Origin: Bactericera cockerelli
Lineage: Eukaryota; Arthropoda; Insecta; Hemiptera; Triozidae
Assembly: GCA_024516035.1 (NCBI GenBank)
Contig: CM044960.1
Coordinates: 21,158,668 to 21,222,667 of the forward strand
DNA: 64,000 nucleotides
Direction: 5' to 3'
Below the pieces are notes generated by a model. That model saw only the letters and a list, made by a program, of their open reading frames with translations, did no database searches and was not told where the DNA came from. The position numbers and the translations under genes were made by a program. Each line of letters begins with the position of its first letter. Position 1 is the stretch's first letter. Shown here piece after piece: positions 10,618-22,685 of the stretch.

Positions 10618-11500
10618 GATTGATTTTACGGATATGACCCTTAGAACCCCCTTCGGACTTGATTTTGGATGCGATTTAGACAATGAAATATGATCAATCT
10701 ACTCGACAAACAATAAAAATACACACAGAGTTACTTCAAAATTACCAGCAGAATATTAACTTATAACAGGAAAATTAATGGACTGCCAAAACGGATAATG
10801 CCTTTGGAACTGCTCTTGGATTTGATTTTGGAAGCTTCTTGGACAATGGAATATGATGAATCTACACAACAAATAATAAAAATACACACAGAGTTACTTC
10901 AAAATTACCAGCAGAATATTAACTTATAACAGGAAAATTAATGGACTGCTAAAACGGATAATGCCTTTGGAACTGCTCTTGGATTTGATTTTGGAAGCTT
11001 CTTGGACAATGGAATATGATGAATCTACACAACAAACAATAAAAATACACACAGAGTTACTTCAAAATTACCAGCAGCATATTAACTTATAACAGGAAAA
11101 TTAATGGACTACTAAAACGGATAATGCCTTTGGAACTGCTCTTGGATTTGATTTTGGAAGCTTCTTGGACAATGGAATATGATGAATCTACACAACAAAC
11201 AATAAAAATACACACAGAGTTACTTCAAAATTACCAGCAGCATATTAACTTATAACAGGAAAATTAATGGACTGCTAAAACGGATAATGCCTTTGGAACT
11301 GCTCTTGGATTTGATTTTGGAAGCTACTTGGACAATGGAATATGATGAATCTACACTACAAACAATAAAAATACACACAGAGTTACTTCAAAATTACCAG
11401 AAGCATATTAACTTATAACAGAAAAGTTAATGGATGCTAGAACGGATAATTGCCCTCGGACCTGATCTTGGATTTGATTTTGAAAGCTACTTACCCTGTA
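10618..11500. repeat. tandem array of 163-bp unit
   Basis: The marker CCTTTGGAACTG recurs at 10801, 10964, 11127 and 11290, a period of exactly 163 bp, with diverged half-units at both ends. The units are nearly identical in the middle and include ACACACAGAGTTACTTC and AACTTATAACAGGAAAA. The period is not a multiple of three and no ORF crosses the units. Satellite-like local amplification. Confidence 0.92.
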
Positions 11501-11976
11501 AAATAATGCCCTACTCAACATTCCCGAAAACTTCGTTATGATTTTCTGTTAGATTTAAATGTCTTTTGAAATTTGCTTTGCAAAATCTTTGTTCAAGAAG
11601 GAATTTCAATAAAGTTGGTCTCCAGAATTGCGCATTGTGTCAGTACTTCCAAATCAAGTTATTCCATTTTTTTTTTTATTATTAATCCAATTTTATTATT
11701 AGAAGTTTTTCATGTCATCTCGAATTGTTACCAATAAGACCAATTTATTGTTACCAATTTATAGTTGAAGGGAAGCTCAACTCTTTGAATACCAGAGTGA
11801 CTCCCACAATTTTGACGTGACAAGCTTTTCGTTAAATCAAGGTTTCGTTATAACATGGTTGAAATCAAACAAATTTCGCTATAGCGAGGTTTGTGTGTTT
11901 CAACCTAATTTTAAAAGTCTGATAGTTACATGATAAATTCTTTACATGTAGATAAAGGTTTGGGATGAGAAAGATT

Positions 11977-12029
11977 ATTTCCCTTCCCTTGAGAGCGAGA
12001 AGGACTCTCACTCTCAAGGGAAGGGAAAT
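11977..12029. repeat. 24-bp hairpin with 5-nt loop
   Basis: ATTTCCCTTCCCTTGAGAG and its inverse, with GCGAGA/TCTCAC at the apex, form a near-perfect stem with one mismatch. The stem is pyrimidine/purine-biased on each arm. The tight loop argues against a standard miRNA precursor. Confidence 0.7.
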
Positions 12030-12128
12030 CTTTCGTTTTGTTTCGCAGTTTCGCTATATCTAGGTTAGACTTATCACTTATTAACTTATAATGAGCAATT
12101 GTGCATGCCTAATATTATAGAGGGAAAC

Positions 12129-12289
12129 AAATTATAATTTTTATTAAATTATAACAGGAGCTGCCAGTCTTTGACTGGTTGCCATTCCGCACAGCATATC
12201 CATCAAATCTATCAGACAATTTTCTAACATATATTATACTTTTTTAACCATGGTGTTACAAATTATAATTTTTATTAAATTATAACAGT
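12129..12289. repeat. 30-bp direct repeat flanking about 100 bp
   Basis: AAATTATAATTTTTATTAAA plus TTATAACAG occurs identically at 12130-12158 and 12261-12289. The sequence between (about 102 bp) is unique. It may be a segmental duplication or an unusually long target duplication. Confidence 0.7.
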
Positions 12290-12308
12290 GTAAAAACACG
12301 TGTTTGAA

Positions 12309-12410
12309 ATGAACGCAGACAAATATCTCAGACTCTCTGCAGTTGTTCCAGACAAAGAAGATGCTCAATATTTTGCTGAATTGTGTTTCCAAATAGAAGA
12401 GCCCGGATGA
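12309..12410 (+). pseudogene. 33-residue protein-like fragment
   Basis: MNADKYLRLSAVVPDKEDAQ then YFAELCFQIEEPG and a stop. Codon pattern and composition look protein-like, but it is too short to assign. It may be a remnant of a mobile-element ORF. Confidence 0.2.
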
Positions 12411-13921
12411 GTTTAGTCTATTTCAAGAAATAAGGTCACACACTAAGGAGTTATATCTGGGGCTTCAAAGACTAGGTAAATAAATTTTAATGTGTTGGTA
12501 ACTTGAAATAAATACTATGTTTATAATCCACTTGTGTACAAGAGACTTGTGTTTTAACAAGATTTTAGGGTACTAAGAAGATTTTTAATAAATATTTTCC
12601 ATAAATGCTTAAATTAATCGAATGCTTCTACGAAATCTAATATTTTGATTTGATAAAAATAACCAATCTATTAATGCAAGTCATGTTCACAGTAATTAGA
12701 CGTTTTTGTAAGTAAGTAGGTCTTTTGCTTTGTTTACAATTTGAGTAAACCTCCTTGTCCATAAAAATAATTTTAAATTACCTGTTCTGGACTGATGAGG
12801 GTGATTTAACATGTTTCTCCTGATAAATGAAAGTCTCCATACTATTATTTTTCTATCAAAGTAAAAATGTGCACCAAATTTTGAGAACAAAAAAACTCTC
12901 GAGTGTCTGAGTCTTTCCTATGAAAATGATTAATGAAACATTCAAAGACTTAAAAAGAGTTCAATTAACCCCATTATTTTTATTAAAATTTGAATGTATG
13001 AAAGTGAAATTCTCCAAGTATTTCATATTTTGGGGGTCCATTAATTTTACAGGTCATATCTACTAGTAAGAGATAATAATGAGCGTTAGAAACAAAGTTG
13101 AAGATATTTTATTATGGACCTTGGCCAATGATCTTTGACATATTGCCGTACTAATTTCTCTAAAGAATTCAAGTACCGATGATAAATTTCGATGATCTAA
13201 GTGAATTAACTGTTTTGAGTTCTGAAAAAGATTATACAATATTATGTTTAATTTTGCCAAGTATCAAGATTAGATTTTGGAAGAAATGCTTTTTTAATCC
13301 GTAATTTTTAGGTACGTACTAGTGGTTATATGAAAGATATAGAATTAGAAAATCTTTTTCTCGACCTTTCCAGCTGAAAGAAATGTTCAAAGTGTGGGTT
13401 ATGTGCTAATATTATTCTCACTCCTTGGAATTCTCAAGTGGACCAAAAGAAAAAAAAAAACAAAGTTATCTTCAATAATTTATCTCTTTTGCCTATTTAT
13501 ATTTCAGTTCTCTCATAATCTAGCTGAGCATTAGTAGTTTTGGGCGTCTCTTTTAGGTTTAGACGTCAAACATAATTATACGTCAGTGGACGTCACCCAA
13601 TTTGTTGGTCATTGGAGCTCAGAGGGCTTCGCGATATATATAGTGTTCCATAATTTGTTCTCCCTATCCAATCCATTGGTTCAATTATATAGAGAGTGAT
13701 TTATTTTAGCAGCCTACTTGCACGCGCTGTTGTTCTCTTGTATTGTTGTAATAGTTGGTGTCGTTTGGCAACCTTGTTCTGTTCGGCTGTTATCATGCCC
13801 TGACACTCGTATTATTTTATGACCAGCACAAAAAAATATGATGGGATTTTAATATTTAATTGAGGTGTTGGTGAAAACACAAGACAATCAAAATTGTGGT
13901 ATGTGGTAAAGTTGAACTTCC

Positions 13922-15165
13922 TTAACACATTGTGTACGGGGGATAAAAATGCAAATTAGCTCTAGGGACGGGAGCCTGATTTGTGTGATTTCCACTGTCA
14001 TACACATCTGAATGACGCCGCTCTAAGTGACTTACTACTATGTCAATGTCATACATTTGTGTATGACGCCCCGTCCCTAGAGCAATACTACCGTTTGACC
14101 AAGTTCTTCTTTTATTACTTTTCATAGATTTGGTGCTTTTCTTTTTTTCTTTTCATGGATTTGGCTCCTTCGTTTTGTTTGTTTTGTTTTACGATTTCTT
14201 CCACATGTATTGCATGTTACAACGAAAAACATTAGACGATTTACTTGCTATTGGTCTAGTGGTTGCTTACTTTTGTTTTGCTTTTTCTTAACTTTTTTTA
14301 TACATATTTTCCTCCATTTGTTTCAACATAAATGTGTACCAAATACACCCATTGTGTAATTATTTGCTCTAAAGGAAGATTCTGTTGGTTGGTTCATATT
14401 GTTCAACTCTTTTCTTTGTTTTTTTTTTCATATACTTTTCCTTCTTTTTTCAAAATAAAGTTATACCTAAAACACCCATTATCTTACTCTTTCTCTAAAA
14501 AAAAGACCCTTTTTATTTTTCCCACATTTTTTTTTTTTTTAATTAATGTTCAAACGCAATGTGTTTCACTGCAATTACATGAACTTAATACTTAACCTAG
14601 GTAAGATTAAAATTTTCTAAACCGAGTTGTTGCTTACATTCATTCTTAAAGATATTTACATTATATGAAAGGTCCAATTTAGAGGAGTGTTGATTGAACA
14701 GTAGCATAGCAGATATTAATGGTGAGTTAAGACCCTCTGGCGCACAGAGCTGGTTACTAATATAGAAAAAAACCAGGATTTTCTCTGGTTCTTAAACTTA
14801 ACAAAGGAACTCTAATACTAAAGTCTTCTGAAATATCAGAAATTTGAATATTATTGTTGAAAACGTTATATATATACATCATTTTCTGATAGTTTCTTCG
14901 TGCATTCAAAGTTCCTATATTTAGATGTTCCATTAAATATATCACATCTTTTGAACCGCTTGGAATTTGCGAGCACCTGAAGAAACGTAAGCTAATCATA
15001 CTACTGAGTATTGAATACAGTGATTGGATACTCCCTAATGTCATTCATTTTTGTATGACAGCCTATTTTGTGAATAGATTCGTGTCATACATATATGAAT
15101 GACGCCGTCTATTCTGCGGTGTGACAGTCATACAAATATGTATGACGCCGTACACAATGTGTTAA
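13922..15165. mobile_element. non-autonomous piggyBac-like element 1
   Basis: TTAA at 13922-13925 and 15162-15165 flank inverted ends CACATTGTGTACGG. Subterminal blocks of the form GTCATACAnATnTGnATGACGC recur four or more times near both ends. At the left end a 14-bp stem GCTCTAGGGACGGG (13959-13972) pairs with 14070-14083. TTAA target duplication plus short inverted ends is the piggyBac signature. The 1.2-kb interior has only short ORFs, so no transposase is encoded. Confidence 0.8.
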
Positions 15166-16084
15166 GGAAGACTTGAATTTTGTACTGTCCCTCAGGTACA
15201 GGAGCTATGCGCAATTGCACATGACCACGACAATGACATACATAACTATGCCAAACTACGAGTTTCATGACACTATTATGATTCACTCAAGTATCAAATT
15301 TTCAAACCATTAGAGATATAGATAACTACATATTACACGTGTGCAAGTTTTGTTATAGAAAGTTTCAGAATCAATTTCGAAAAATATTAATTATGTACAT
15401 AGTAAATTTTCGCATATTGGCCTATTTGAGGTAAGTAAATTTTTTTTACAAAAACGAATACAATACTTAATATTTCTAATATTTCTCGGAGGTAAAAGCT
15501 TATAATAATGGGCTCAGAGCACTCAGACATTGATTTAATTTAGATTAGGAAGATTCATACTCTTGGCTCAATATATCTCCTTTCTACCACATTTTTTGAA
15601 AAATGATGATCTGAGATTAATTTAGTCTTTCCCCTAAAGTTGATTCTGAAATCTATATCTATCTATATCTATAAGCTGTCTGAATGTATTTGTGTATGTA
15701 TTTTCTTTATACAAAACCACACCTACAAATTTTGCACATAGGTCCTTTTGGATAAGGGAATTCTTCTAGGCAGGTTATATGAGTAAGGATAAAAATGGAT
15801 GGTTTACTAAAAAAATATTCACATTTCGACTTAAATGACATTTATTTTCTTTTAGATAATTGTCCGCTCAGAATAAAATACACCGTTAACTTACCGCCCT
15901 ATTTCACTCTGCAGGTCATAGAACTGTTTGATATCAACGTTTCTCTTGATAACCACATCTCGCCATGGAAAACTGGGTTCAATTTCTGGAATGAAAAATA
16001 TATGCAGGCTAGTTATTTTCAGATTATGTTCTTGTGGACTTTTGCTTAATAGACCTATTACAAACGTTTTATGTTGTCGGCGGT

Positions 16085-16275
16085 CAAGGCGGTATCAGTG
16101 GTAAAGGCGGCAGTCTGGTAATTCAGAGGTCGCGGGTTCGAAACCCAGCCGGGACATGACATTTTATCCTCCCATTTGGGATTTTTACCACATAAAAATA
16201 CGTCTTGGACTTACTGCTGGAATTATGGGACTTAATAGTCTTAATCAGGCAGTATAAATAAGGCGATATTATTAT
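16085..16275 (+). repeat. SINE family C-like copy
   Basis: A tRNA-like head with B box GGGTTCGAAACC (16133-16144) is followed by TTTTATCCTCCCATTTGGGA and TTACCACATAAAAATA. The layout matches the copy at 102-299. An ATT-rich tail follows. Confidence 0.6.
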
Positions 16276-16805
16276 TATTTATGTGAGGTAGACCATGTGA
16301 TTGATAATAACGTATTAGTGGCAATATCAATATCATATCACCTGAATTTTTTTTTTTTTAAGTTTCCATTTATTTATTTTTTACATTAACATCTTCAACA
16401 AACGATGAGGGTATACCCACCATCAAAAGATAAAAAATCTTTTATGTATAATAAAAAATGGAAGTGATCCTGTATTCCTTTATAATAAATTATGTCGTTT
16501 GACTGTACAAGTAGTATTTTCCTAGGCAGTTATTAATAAATTAGGTCTTTCCATACAAACAATGGATATTTTACTCATCAAACATTTCTACTCCTCCTGC
16601 TCTTGATGATAACGTGAACAGAGTCCAGGCCCTGTTTAAATACCTTGATATCCTAAACATATTTCATTTAATATGAACAAGTTAAAGCGCACAATAGAAA
16701 AAAAATTTACTTCTTTATAAGAATTAATGTAAGATAAAGCCGAATCTAAAACATATTGGCAGGATAAAATCTTATAAACCCATCCCTATGGGGACTTGGG
16801 ACACA

Positions 16806-17203
16806 CGTTAAAAATGTCTAAAATGATCGGGAATTTTCTCCGTCTGGTATGAAACTGAAGTTAATAATATTAAGGAAAATGAAGGTACACGAACACTTTA
16901 ACGGTAGATATTCAAATATTTATTGATTGAACTGATTATTTATTATTAAATGTCACAAATATATCTTTTTCTGATCTAATAATTTATAAAATGTCACAAA
17001 AAATACTTCTATTTTCTAAATATCTACGGAAAGCTTGCTGTAGTATCTAATTTATAACTTTTCTTAAAGCAAACCGTGCGAACTATTTGGACTCTAGGAG
17101 TTTCTAATGAAGACTGGCTTTCCACAATTTCCCGCAGACAGCAGGAAGAGAATATTACCAAATTAAAACTGGCTGAATTTAAGTTATATTCGCGTTTCGC
17201 GAC
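16806..17203 (-). mobile_element. second, truncated copy of the 8914-9527 element
   Basis: This is about 390 bp of similar sequence in opposite orientation. It ends at the same inverted repeat (CGCGTTTCGCGAC, 17191-17203) and stops internally at the GTTAAAAATGTC block. The other end present in the 8.9-kb copy is missing. Differences are scattered substitutions and small indels. Confidence 0.75.
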
Positions 17204-17305
17204 AACCCCCACCCCATACTGGCCAGGATTTCCACCTACTAAAAATCTACCTTCTCTTACTAGCTGCATGACCGCACTTGTAACCGAAAAATATTATTAC
17301 TTATA

Positions 17306-17452
17306 ATATAATAGCAACACTCTTTAATGGAAGGTAACCACCGGGCGAGGTTAATGCTCAACATAACCCTCACAGTCTTATTATTATTATGTATGTGGTC
17401 AGTGGTCACAAACTCAAATTGATGAGGAAAAAATTCATGCACTGGGTGGGAT
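17306..17452 (-). repeat. SINE family C copy, inverted
   Basis: The reverse complement reads CCCACCCAGTGCATGAATT, TTCCTCATCAATTTGAGTTT, TAATAATAATAAGACT, then TTGAGCATTAACCTCGCCC and AAAGAGTGTTGC. It is collinear with 150-299. The tRNA-like B box itself is truncated. Confidence 0.75.
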
Positions 17453-17518
17453 TACTTCTCCGATGTCAAAGAGAAGTTTAGCAAATATTAATAATAATGA
17501 TGCTATATCAAAACTTAC

Positions 17519-17567
17519 CCCCAACTGGATCAGTCTCATCAACTTTGATCAACTTCTTACGAGGCAT
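17519..17567 (-). CDS. 49-nt coding exon, MPRKKLIKVDETDPVG
   Basis: A strong acceptor (TTTTGTTCACAG) and donor (GTAAGT) bracket 49 nt. Only one of the three frames is open. It starts with ATG at the first base and reads MPRKKLIKVDETDPVG plus one base. It lies 10.5 kb upstream of the kinase cluster on the same strand, so it could be an upstream or alternative first coding exon of that kinase gene. The peptide is basic then acidic and I do not recognise it. Its end phase does not match the kinase exon directly. Confidence 0.5.
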
Positions 17568-17924
17568 CTGTGAACAAAAGATTCTAAATTATAAGCGGGC
17601 GGCCCATTTGGGCGGCCTCGGGTTTTGGGAGCCCAAATCGGGAATTGAAGGATAATACTAATCTTAAGTGGTATCAAATGAAAGATCTTGATGAGCAGAT
17701 ACCAAATTTATTAATTTTATTCCTTCATCCGGTCCACTGGGTGGCACCTGGTGGCCTTTTCATTTTCTTTGGCGGGTAGGTACCTTCGAATCCTTAGCTT
17801 AGTGGTCAGATCTTGGCCAGTATGTATTTTTCGAGATGACCTCGCTCTCTCTCTGCAAAATTTTAATGTTTAAGTTTACAAGTATTAATTTAGTTCATTT
17901 TCCATCCGTTTCTTTAGAAGATAA

Positions 17925-18060
17925 CTTTGTCTATTGGTAGCATGCTCGACCTGCCACCCAATCAGCATGGGTTCGAATCCTGGCGGGCACGAAATTTTTT
18001 AGCTCTATATTTTCAATTTGGACTTAACGTTGTTTTGTTTTTCCGATCTTTATATTTGAT
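17925..18060 (+). repeat. tRNA-headed SINE fragment
   Basis: TATTGGTAGCATGCTCGACC resembles an A-box region, and GGGTTCGAATCCTGGCGGGC the B box. TTTTTTAGCTC and CAATTTGGACTTAACG follow. There are no paired acceptor ends. Confidence 0.55.
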
Positions 18061-18237
18061 CTTCATGGCGACCCCATTACCCTCGCGAGGAAAATTTTAG
18101 TAGTTGCAGAATTGGGCAATGACCTGTGGCGGCATTACGAGATTGATTTTGGACAATCATGGTTGGATAGAGATAAAATTATGATGAATTAGCTCTCATA
18201 ATGTCGATGCTACTCACTAAAAGTTGTGACAAAGTAG

Positions 18238-18372
18238 TGACTTTGGCCAAGTGGGTAGCATACTAGGCTTGAACGCATGATGACTTGGGTTCGATCCCCT
18301 TCAGGGCAGTTTTTTTTCTCTGTCCATTATGTCCGGGGTACACTCATACCTCGTGAGGTATTGATAAGGGAC
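18238..18372 (+). repeat. SINE family A copy, partial
   Basis: TTTGGCCAAGTGGGTAGCAT and GGGTTCGATCCCCTTCAGG are the A- and B-box regions. CTCTGTCCATTATGTCCGGG and ACTCATACCTCGTGAGG follow. This matches the inverted copies at 27966-28228 and 54472-54726 over the head and first part of the body. Confidence 0.75.
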
Positions 18373-18520
18373 GTCACCACCGAGTTCTCTCCCGCTCATG
18401 GTTTTAACACCAAATTGTCTCCCGTCGCATCGCTTGCATTTTTACCTGATTTTATACCTACATAGTTTAGGCCTAGCATAAAAATTATAATCGAAACACC
18501 TAGGAATCATTCATATAGAC

Positions 18521-18716
18521 CTGAGGCACGGCTTTCTATGTATTTTTCCTAACCCTATGATAAACCCAAGGCATGGCCTATATATTTACCAAACCCTACT
18601 ATAAAGCCGAGGCATTGCCTTCTATGTATTATGGCTAACCCTATTATATTCCTGAGGCATTGCCTTCTATGTATTTTACCTAACTCTACTATACACTGAA
18701 GGCATTGCCTTTCATT
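18521..18716. repeat. about 5 copies of a 41-45-bp tandem unit
   Basis: The unit GAGGCATTGCCTTCTATGTA plus CCTAACCCTACTATA recurs with starts near 18523, 18568, 18609, 18653 and 18698. Copies are diverged. The minus-strand frame shows repeated RRQCL words but no gene evidence. Confidence 0.8.
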
Positions 18717-19286
18717 AGTTAGAGATTTTAAAGATTTTCTTATAAAAGGCCGATTTTTATATAAAAATGATTTATATATTTTTATAGTTTTCATTTTCTT
18801 AAATACCTAATGTAAAAAAGCATGGTCTTATTTCCGGGAGAGATACTCGTGGTGACCACTGCAACAAGGCGGAGAGAATTCAGGTAAGAAAAGGTCAACG
18901 GGAAAGAACTCATTACCTCACCTTGATAAGGTGATTACAAATTAATTTCTTTGGCATTTGTATATCCAGGTGTTTTAGTGTCCCTCATAGGAGGCTCCGA
19001 GGTCTATTTATCATTGAAAGATAAACCTAATCATGTGGAGTATAGAATCAAAAGGTCTTGCATTGCAAATTAATATATTATTTACTCACTTTGGAGACTC
19101 AGGGGCCCAAATCTGTGATCCAAATACATTTTGACCTTAGAAAAATTAAATACGTACTGCTAAAACTATATCTTAAAAAAAGACAACTTGGTACATTCAC
19201 ATTTTCCCAGCTTATTTACCTACTTTTCTTATTCATATTGTTTCAGTAGTGTATGAACCTATATTTTCGTACAAAAAGAACTGATA

Positions 19287-19803
19287 TCCCCCCAAAAACA
19301 CCACTTCGTGGTTAAAAAAAGAAGAACGCCTCACTCAAAAGAATGATTATAAATAGCTAAAAATAAATGATATCAAATTGAGAACACCTTACCACCTTTC
19401 TGCACTCCTCTCTAAATTTATTTCTCTTATGTTTATCTTTCTTTATCCTTTCTAGGGGTCATCCCAAACTTGATTTCTCTTTAAATTTACTTGTTGCACG
19501 GCAATAAAAAATGGCGGTCGCGGTGTAATTTTCTCGATTCAAATCAAATAAGTTCAGAAAAATCATACTCCGACCGCCATTTTTATTGCCGTGCAACAAG
19601 TAAATTTAAAGAGAAATCAAGTTTGGGATGACCCCTAGAAAGGATAAAGAAAGATAAACATAAGAGAAATAAATTTAGAGAGGAGTGCAGAAAGGTGGTA
19701 AGGTGTTCTCAATTTGATATCATTTATTTTTAGCTATTTATAATCATTCTTTTGAGTGAGGCGTTCTTCTTTTTTTAACCACGAAGTGGTGTTTTTGGGG
19801 GGA
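19287..19803. mobile_element. 517-bp foldback (long inverted repeat) element
   Basis: Arms 19287-19520 (234 bp) and 19571-19803 (233 bp) are inverted copies that differ, as far as I can read, by one base in an A/T run. A 50-nt loop separates them. Ends are TCCCCCCAAAAACACC and its inverse, flanked by TA on both sides, as for Tc1/mariner-type insertion. No ORF of note. Arm identity suggests recent origin or ongoing conversion. A transcript across it would form a 230-bp dsRNA hairpin. Confidence 0.9.
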
Positions 19804-19904
19804 TAGGTATTATAACTTATAGTGGAAGGACTTACAACTTTACTGTTACACTTCATTAGTGCACCACGAAATTCTAACATTAAACATTGCATCTGTTATT
19901 GCCT

Positions 19905-19945
19905 GTCAAGAGATTGACATAGGCAATAACCCCGCCCTTTAGTTA
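19905..19945 (+). repeat. repeat family E fragment
   Basis: GGCAATAACCCCGCCCTTTA directly matches the inverted copy at 36634-36690. Only the terminal block is present here. Confidence 0.5.
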
Positions 19946-21468
19946 GGCCATATTTCCATTTTATAGTTTCCATTTTTTTATTTCTTTGTAAAATTTTATT
20001 TCTTTCTTTCAAAAATTAAACCAGACACACCCACGGTGGCTTACAAAGAAGTATTTCAGAAGATAACATTTTCCCAGAGAATACCTCACTAAAATGATGT
20101 CATCTAATGTAAATAAGCCCCAAGACTAAATCTAACATTAGACTAAGTTCAGTCCACAATTTGTTTTAGAATATTATAGGTAGGTACCTACACCTGTTTT
20201 TAATGTAAAGCTCTTTTTCAACATACCAAGTTTCAGCTATATTCATACACACATAGGGTGACTGGCGTTTGTCTTTGGGCCGTATTCAATAAAAGAAGCA
20301 ACAGCTTTTACTTCAGACATTTGAAGTAAATGCTTCAGTTGTTATTCATAAAGTTTTGAGAGCAAGAGCTTTTACTTCAAAGCAAAAGCAAAAACTTTTC
20401 CCTCTTTGTTGTAAGTAAATGGTACTTTATATTCTTATGTAACTTTATATTCATAAAGTTGCTCTTTTCCTTTTATTAATAGCTACTCTAAACATTGAGC
20501 AATTCTTCGACAGCAGAGCAAATTCTCAAGAGTAAATATGAGTACAAAACTGAGCAAATGCTTCTACCTGTTCCTTCAGACCTTTCTTTTCCTTCGAGCT
20601 TTTGCTCACAAGCAAACGTTTCATTTTTACTTTCCTTATCCTATAGAAAGGTAAGTAATGGAATCACTGAAAATTTCGAATTTTAGGGTCCCAGAGCCTG
20701 AATCCAAAGTTTCAGGTGTGTTGTGTGAGAGAGAGTTTGTGTGTGTGAGTGTGTGTCTGTGAACAAGATATCTCAAGAACAGTAAGAACTAGAGACTTGA
20801 AATTTGGTATGTAGACCTCATTTATGGAGAGGACGCGACACGAAACTTTTCGATGAAATCGGTGCCCCGGTGGCGGCAATTCTTTTTGGGGGATATTTAT
20901 TTATTTATTACACGTCATAACAGTTCAACTTATTTAATACACGTCATATCAGTTCAACAGATTTTCAGTAACATTAAATATTATTTTTTTTAACTGTAGG
21001 AAACTTAACTGATAGTAGGTACATCTGTTTGACTGATCTTTTACCGATTAGACAGTGATTCACCGATTAGACCTATATTGTTTAAATTTCTTTAGTTTTT
21101 TTTTCTAATTTTTTTTATTGTAGAGTGCAAAAATAAACGTCCAAGAACTTTTCAATACAGTTACATATTCACCATGTTTCGATTATCAATAATTGCTGGT
21201 CAACAGCTGAAGCATGTTTTTGTCATGTTTTCAAATACTTTCGAGTATTTTTTCTTCTTCTTAAATTACTGACTGAAAATCGCTAGTCATAAATATGTCT
21301 GTTCCTGTAAGCGCCTAACCACAACCCTGCTGCTGGAGTGCATAACTTACCCTTGCTGCGTCTATCTATATCCACAAGAGCATGGGTCCCTAGTACATTA
21401 TTGTCTTCAGGAGACGTTCGGTAATTGATTGAATATCTATATTGGGCATATGACCACCTCTGCTAGCC

Positions 21469-21708
21469 TTACATGCTAGTTGGCCTATCCTTGGAGTTTA
21501 ACATCACCAGAGAACACACTTCCGCATGCAATCCCTCCATGACACATTGAATTTCGAGCTTAAGCTTCAACAGACTACACTGCTTGTTCTGATGAACTTG
21601 CGACTTAAGGAACCCCCAAAGGAATAAGTCACAGAGTGCTGAGTCGCATGATCGAGGTGGGAAAACTCGGTCACTTCGTAGCAAAATTACTCGGTTAGGT
21701 AATTGCAA
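21469..21708 (-). pseudogene. mariner-type transposase C-terminal relic
   Basis: The frame reads FPPRSCDSALCDLFLWGFLK then SQVHQNKQCSLLKLKLEI. This fits the mariner/Tc1 C-terminal catalytic region (PPxSPDLxPxDfFLWGxLKxxVy). The final catalytic Asp position reads within SCDSALCD. Only about 80 residues are open, with no N-terminal DNA-binding or earlier DD motifs, so it is a dead fragment. Confidence 0.7.
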
Positions 21709-22554
21709 GGATAGGACAACTACTTGTAAGGCTATCAGGGGAGGTCAGATGCCCGGTGTTGTTTTTCATTCATTAGCCGGAAAGAAAATGTGTTTTGCAC
21801 CCTTTTTCCAAAAATAAAATAAAGTTACTTTTTGGCAAAAAAAAAACCGACGGAGCACCTTTTATAGTAGCAAAGTCAGATCTGTAAGATAGTTTCCTCG
21901 AGAAGTGTATACTTAAACAACCAAAGCGTTTCTTACTTTTGTTTGGTCCAAGTTTCACAAATATTACTCAGTAGTAGTTTTCTGAGAACTGAATCCTAGT
22001 TCAACACAAGATCATCACTTCATTGGCATCGTCTGATCTTGGTTTACTGCTGAATTTATAATAAACTTAAAAAACACTTTAAACTCACAGAATCATAATA
22101 TTCTAGAAAACACTAACACATTTGAAAAAAAATCTGTTGAAAAGACAAAAATCTGTTTCTCTGTTAGAAAAACGTCACAAAATAAGTACAGACTAAATTA
22201 TTAAAAAAGAGCACTAGATTAATTTCAAATCCTCTTTAAATTTCTCTGTTTTAACGATGTATTTTTTTATATTGTTTTTTTTTTTTTTTTTTTTTTTAAT
22301 TATTATTATTTACAGTTCGTTTATAATTATTTTATAACCGAGGACGCGATACACCATCGGATAACACGCTTGGCCGGCGCGGCGTTCAAAATGAAAATCT
22401 AAAATTGGATCCAAGCTACCGCGTATTGCCCTCTCTCATTTTTCAAAATGAAGACAAATAAAATTTCACTGACCATGCCTCGCCGTGTCAGCTCATCGGC
22501 GTGGAGGTATCATTCTCTCATCTCGTTATATTCAATATTATTCGAGTACCCCCG

Positions 22555-22685
22555 TGATGCTGGGTATTCTCGGCCCCACTGAGGCTGGGTGAGGTTAATT
22601 TGAGAACCTGGATCGTGAGTTTTTAGCGAATGGAGGGTAAAAGCCCTGACGTGGTCGTGATATGACCATGCAGCTTTAAGTCACA
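22555..22685 (+). repeat. SINE body copy (shared core)
   Basis: TGATGCTGGGTATTCTCGGC, GGCTGGGTGAGGTTAATTTG, GCGAATGGAGGGTAAAAGCC and GATATGACCATGCAG match the body of the 5S-headed SINE at 1020-1157. The head is absent. Confidence 0.8.

Larger units (their letters stand above)
6971..17518 (-). other. long interval upstream of kinase exons
   Basis: This 10.5-kb interval is probably intronic to the kinase gene if the exon at 17519-17567 belongs to it. Repeats and elements listed separately occupy 7318-7395, 8914-9527, 10618-11500, 11977-12029, 12129-12289, 13922-15165, 16085-16275 and 16806-17203. The remainder shows no recognisable exon. The exon that should supply the beginning of the kinase glycine loop was looked for and not found. 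Confidence 0.45.

Noticed and set aside
11977..12029. A microRNA precursor
   Set aside because: The stem is near-perfect but short (24 bp) with a 5-nt loop and no lower stem.
12785..12810. Second hammerhead core (CTGATGAGGG)
   Set aside because: No matching stem II partner or GAAA follows at the needed distance.
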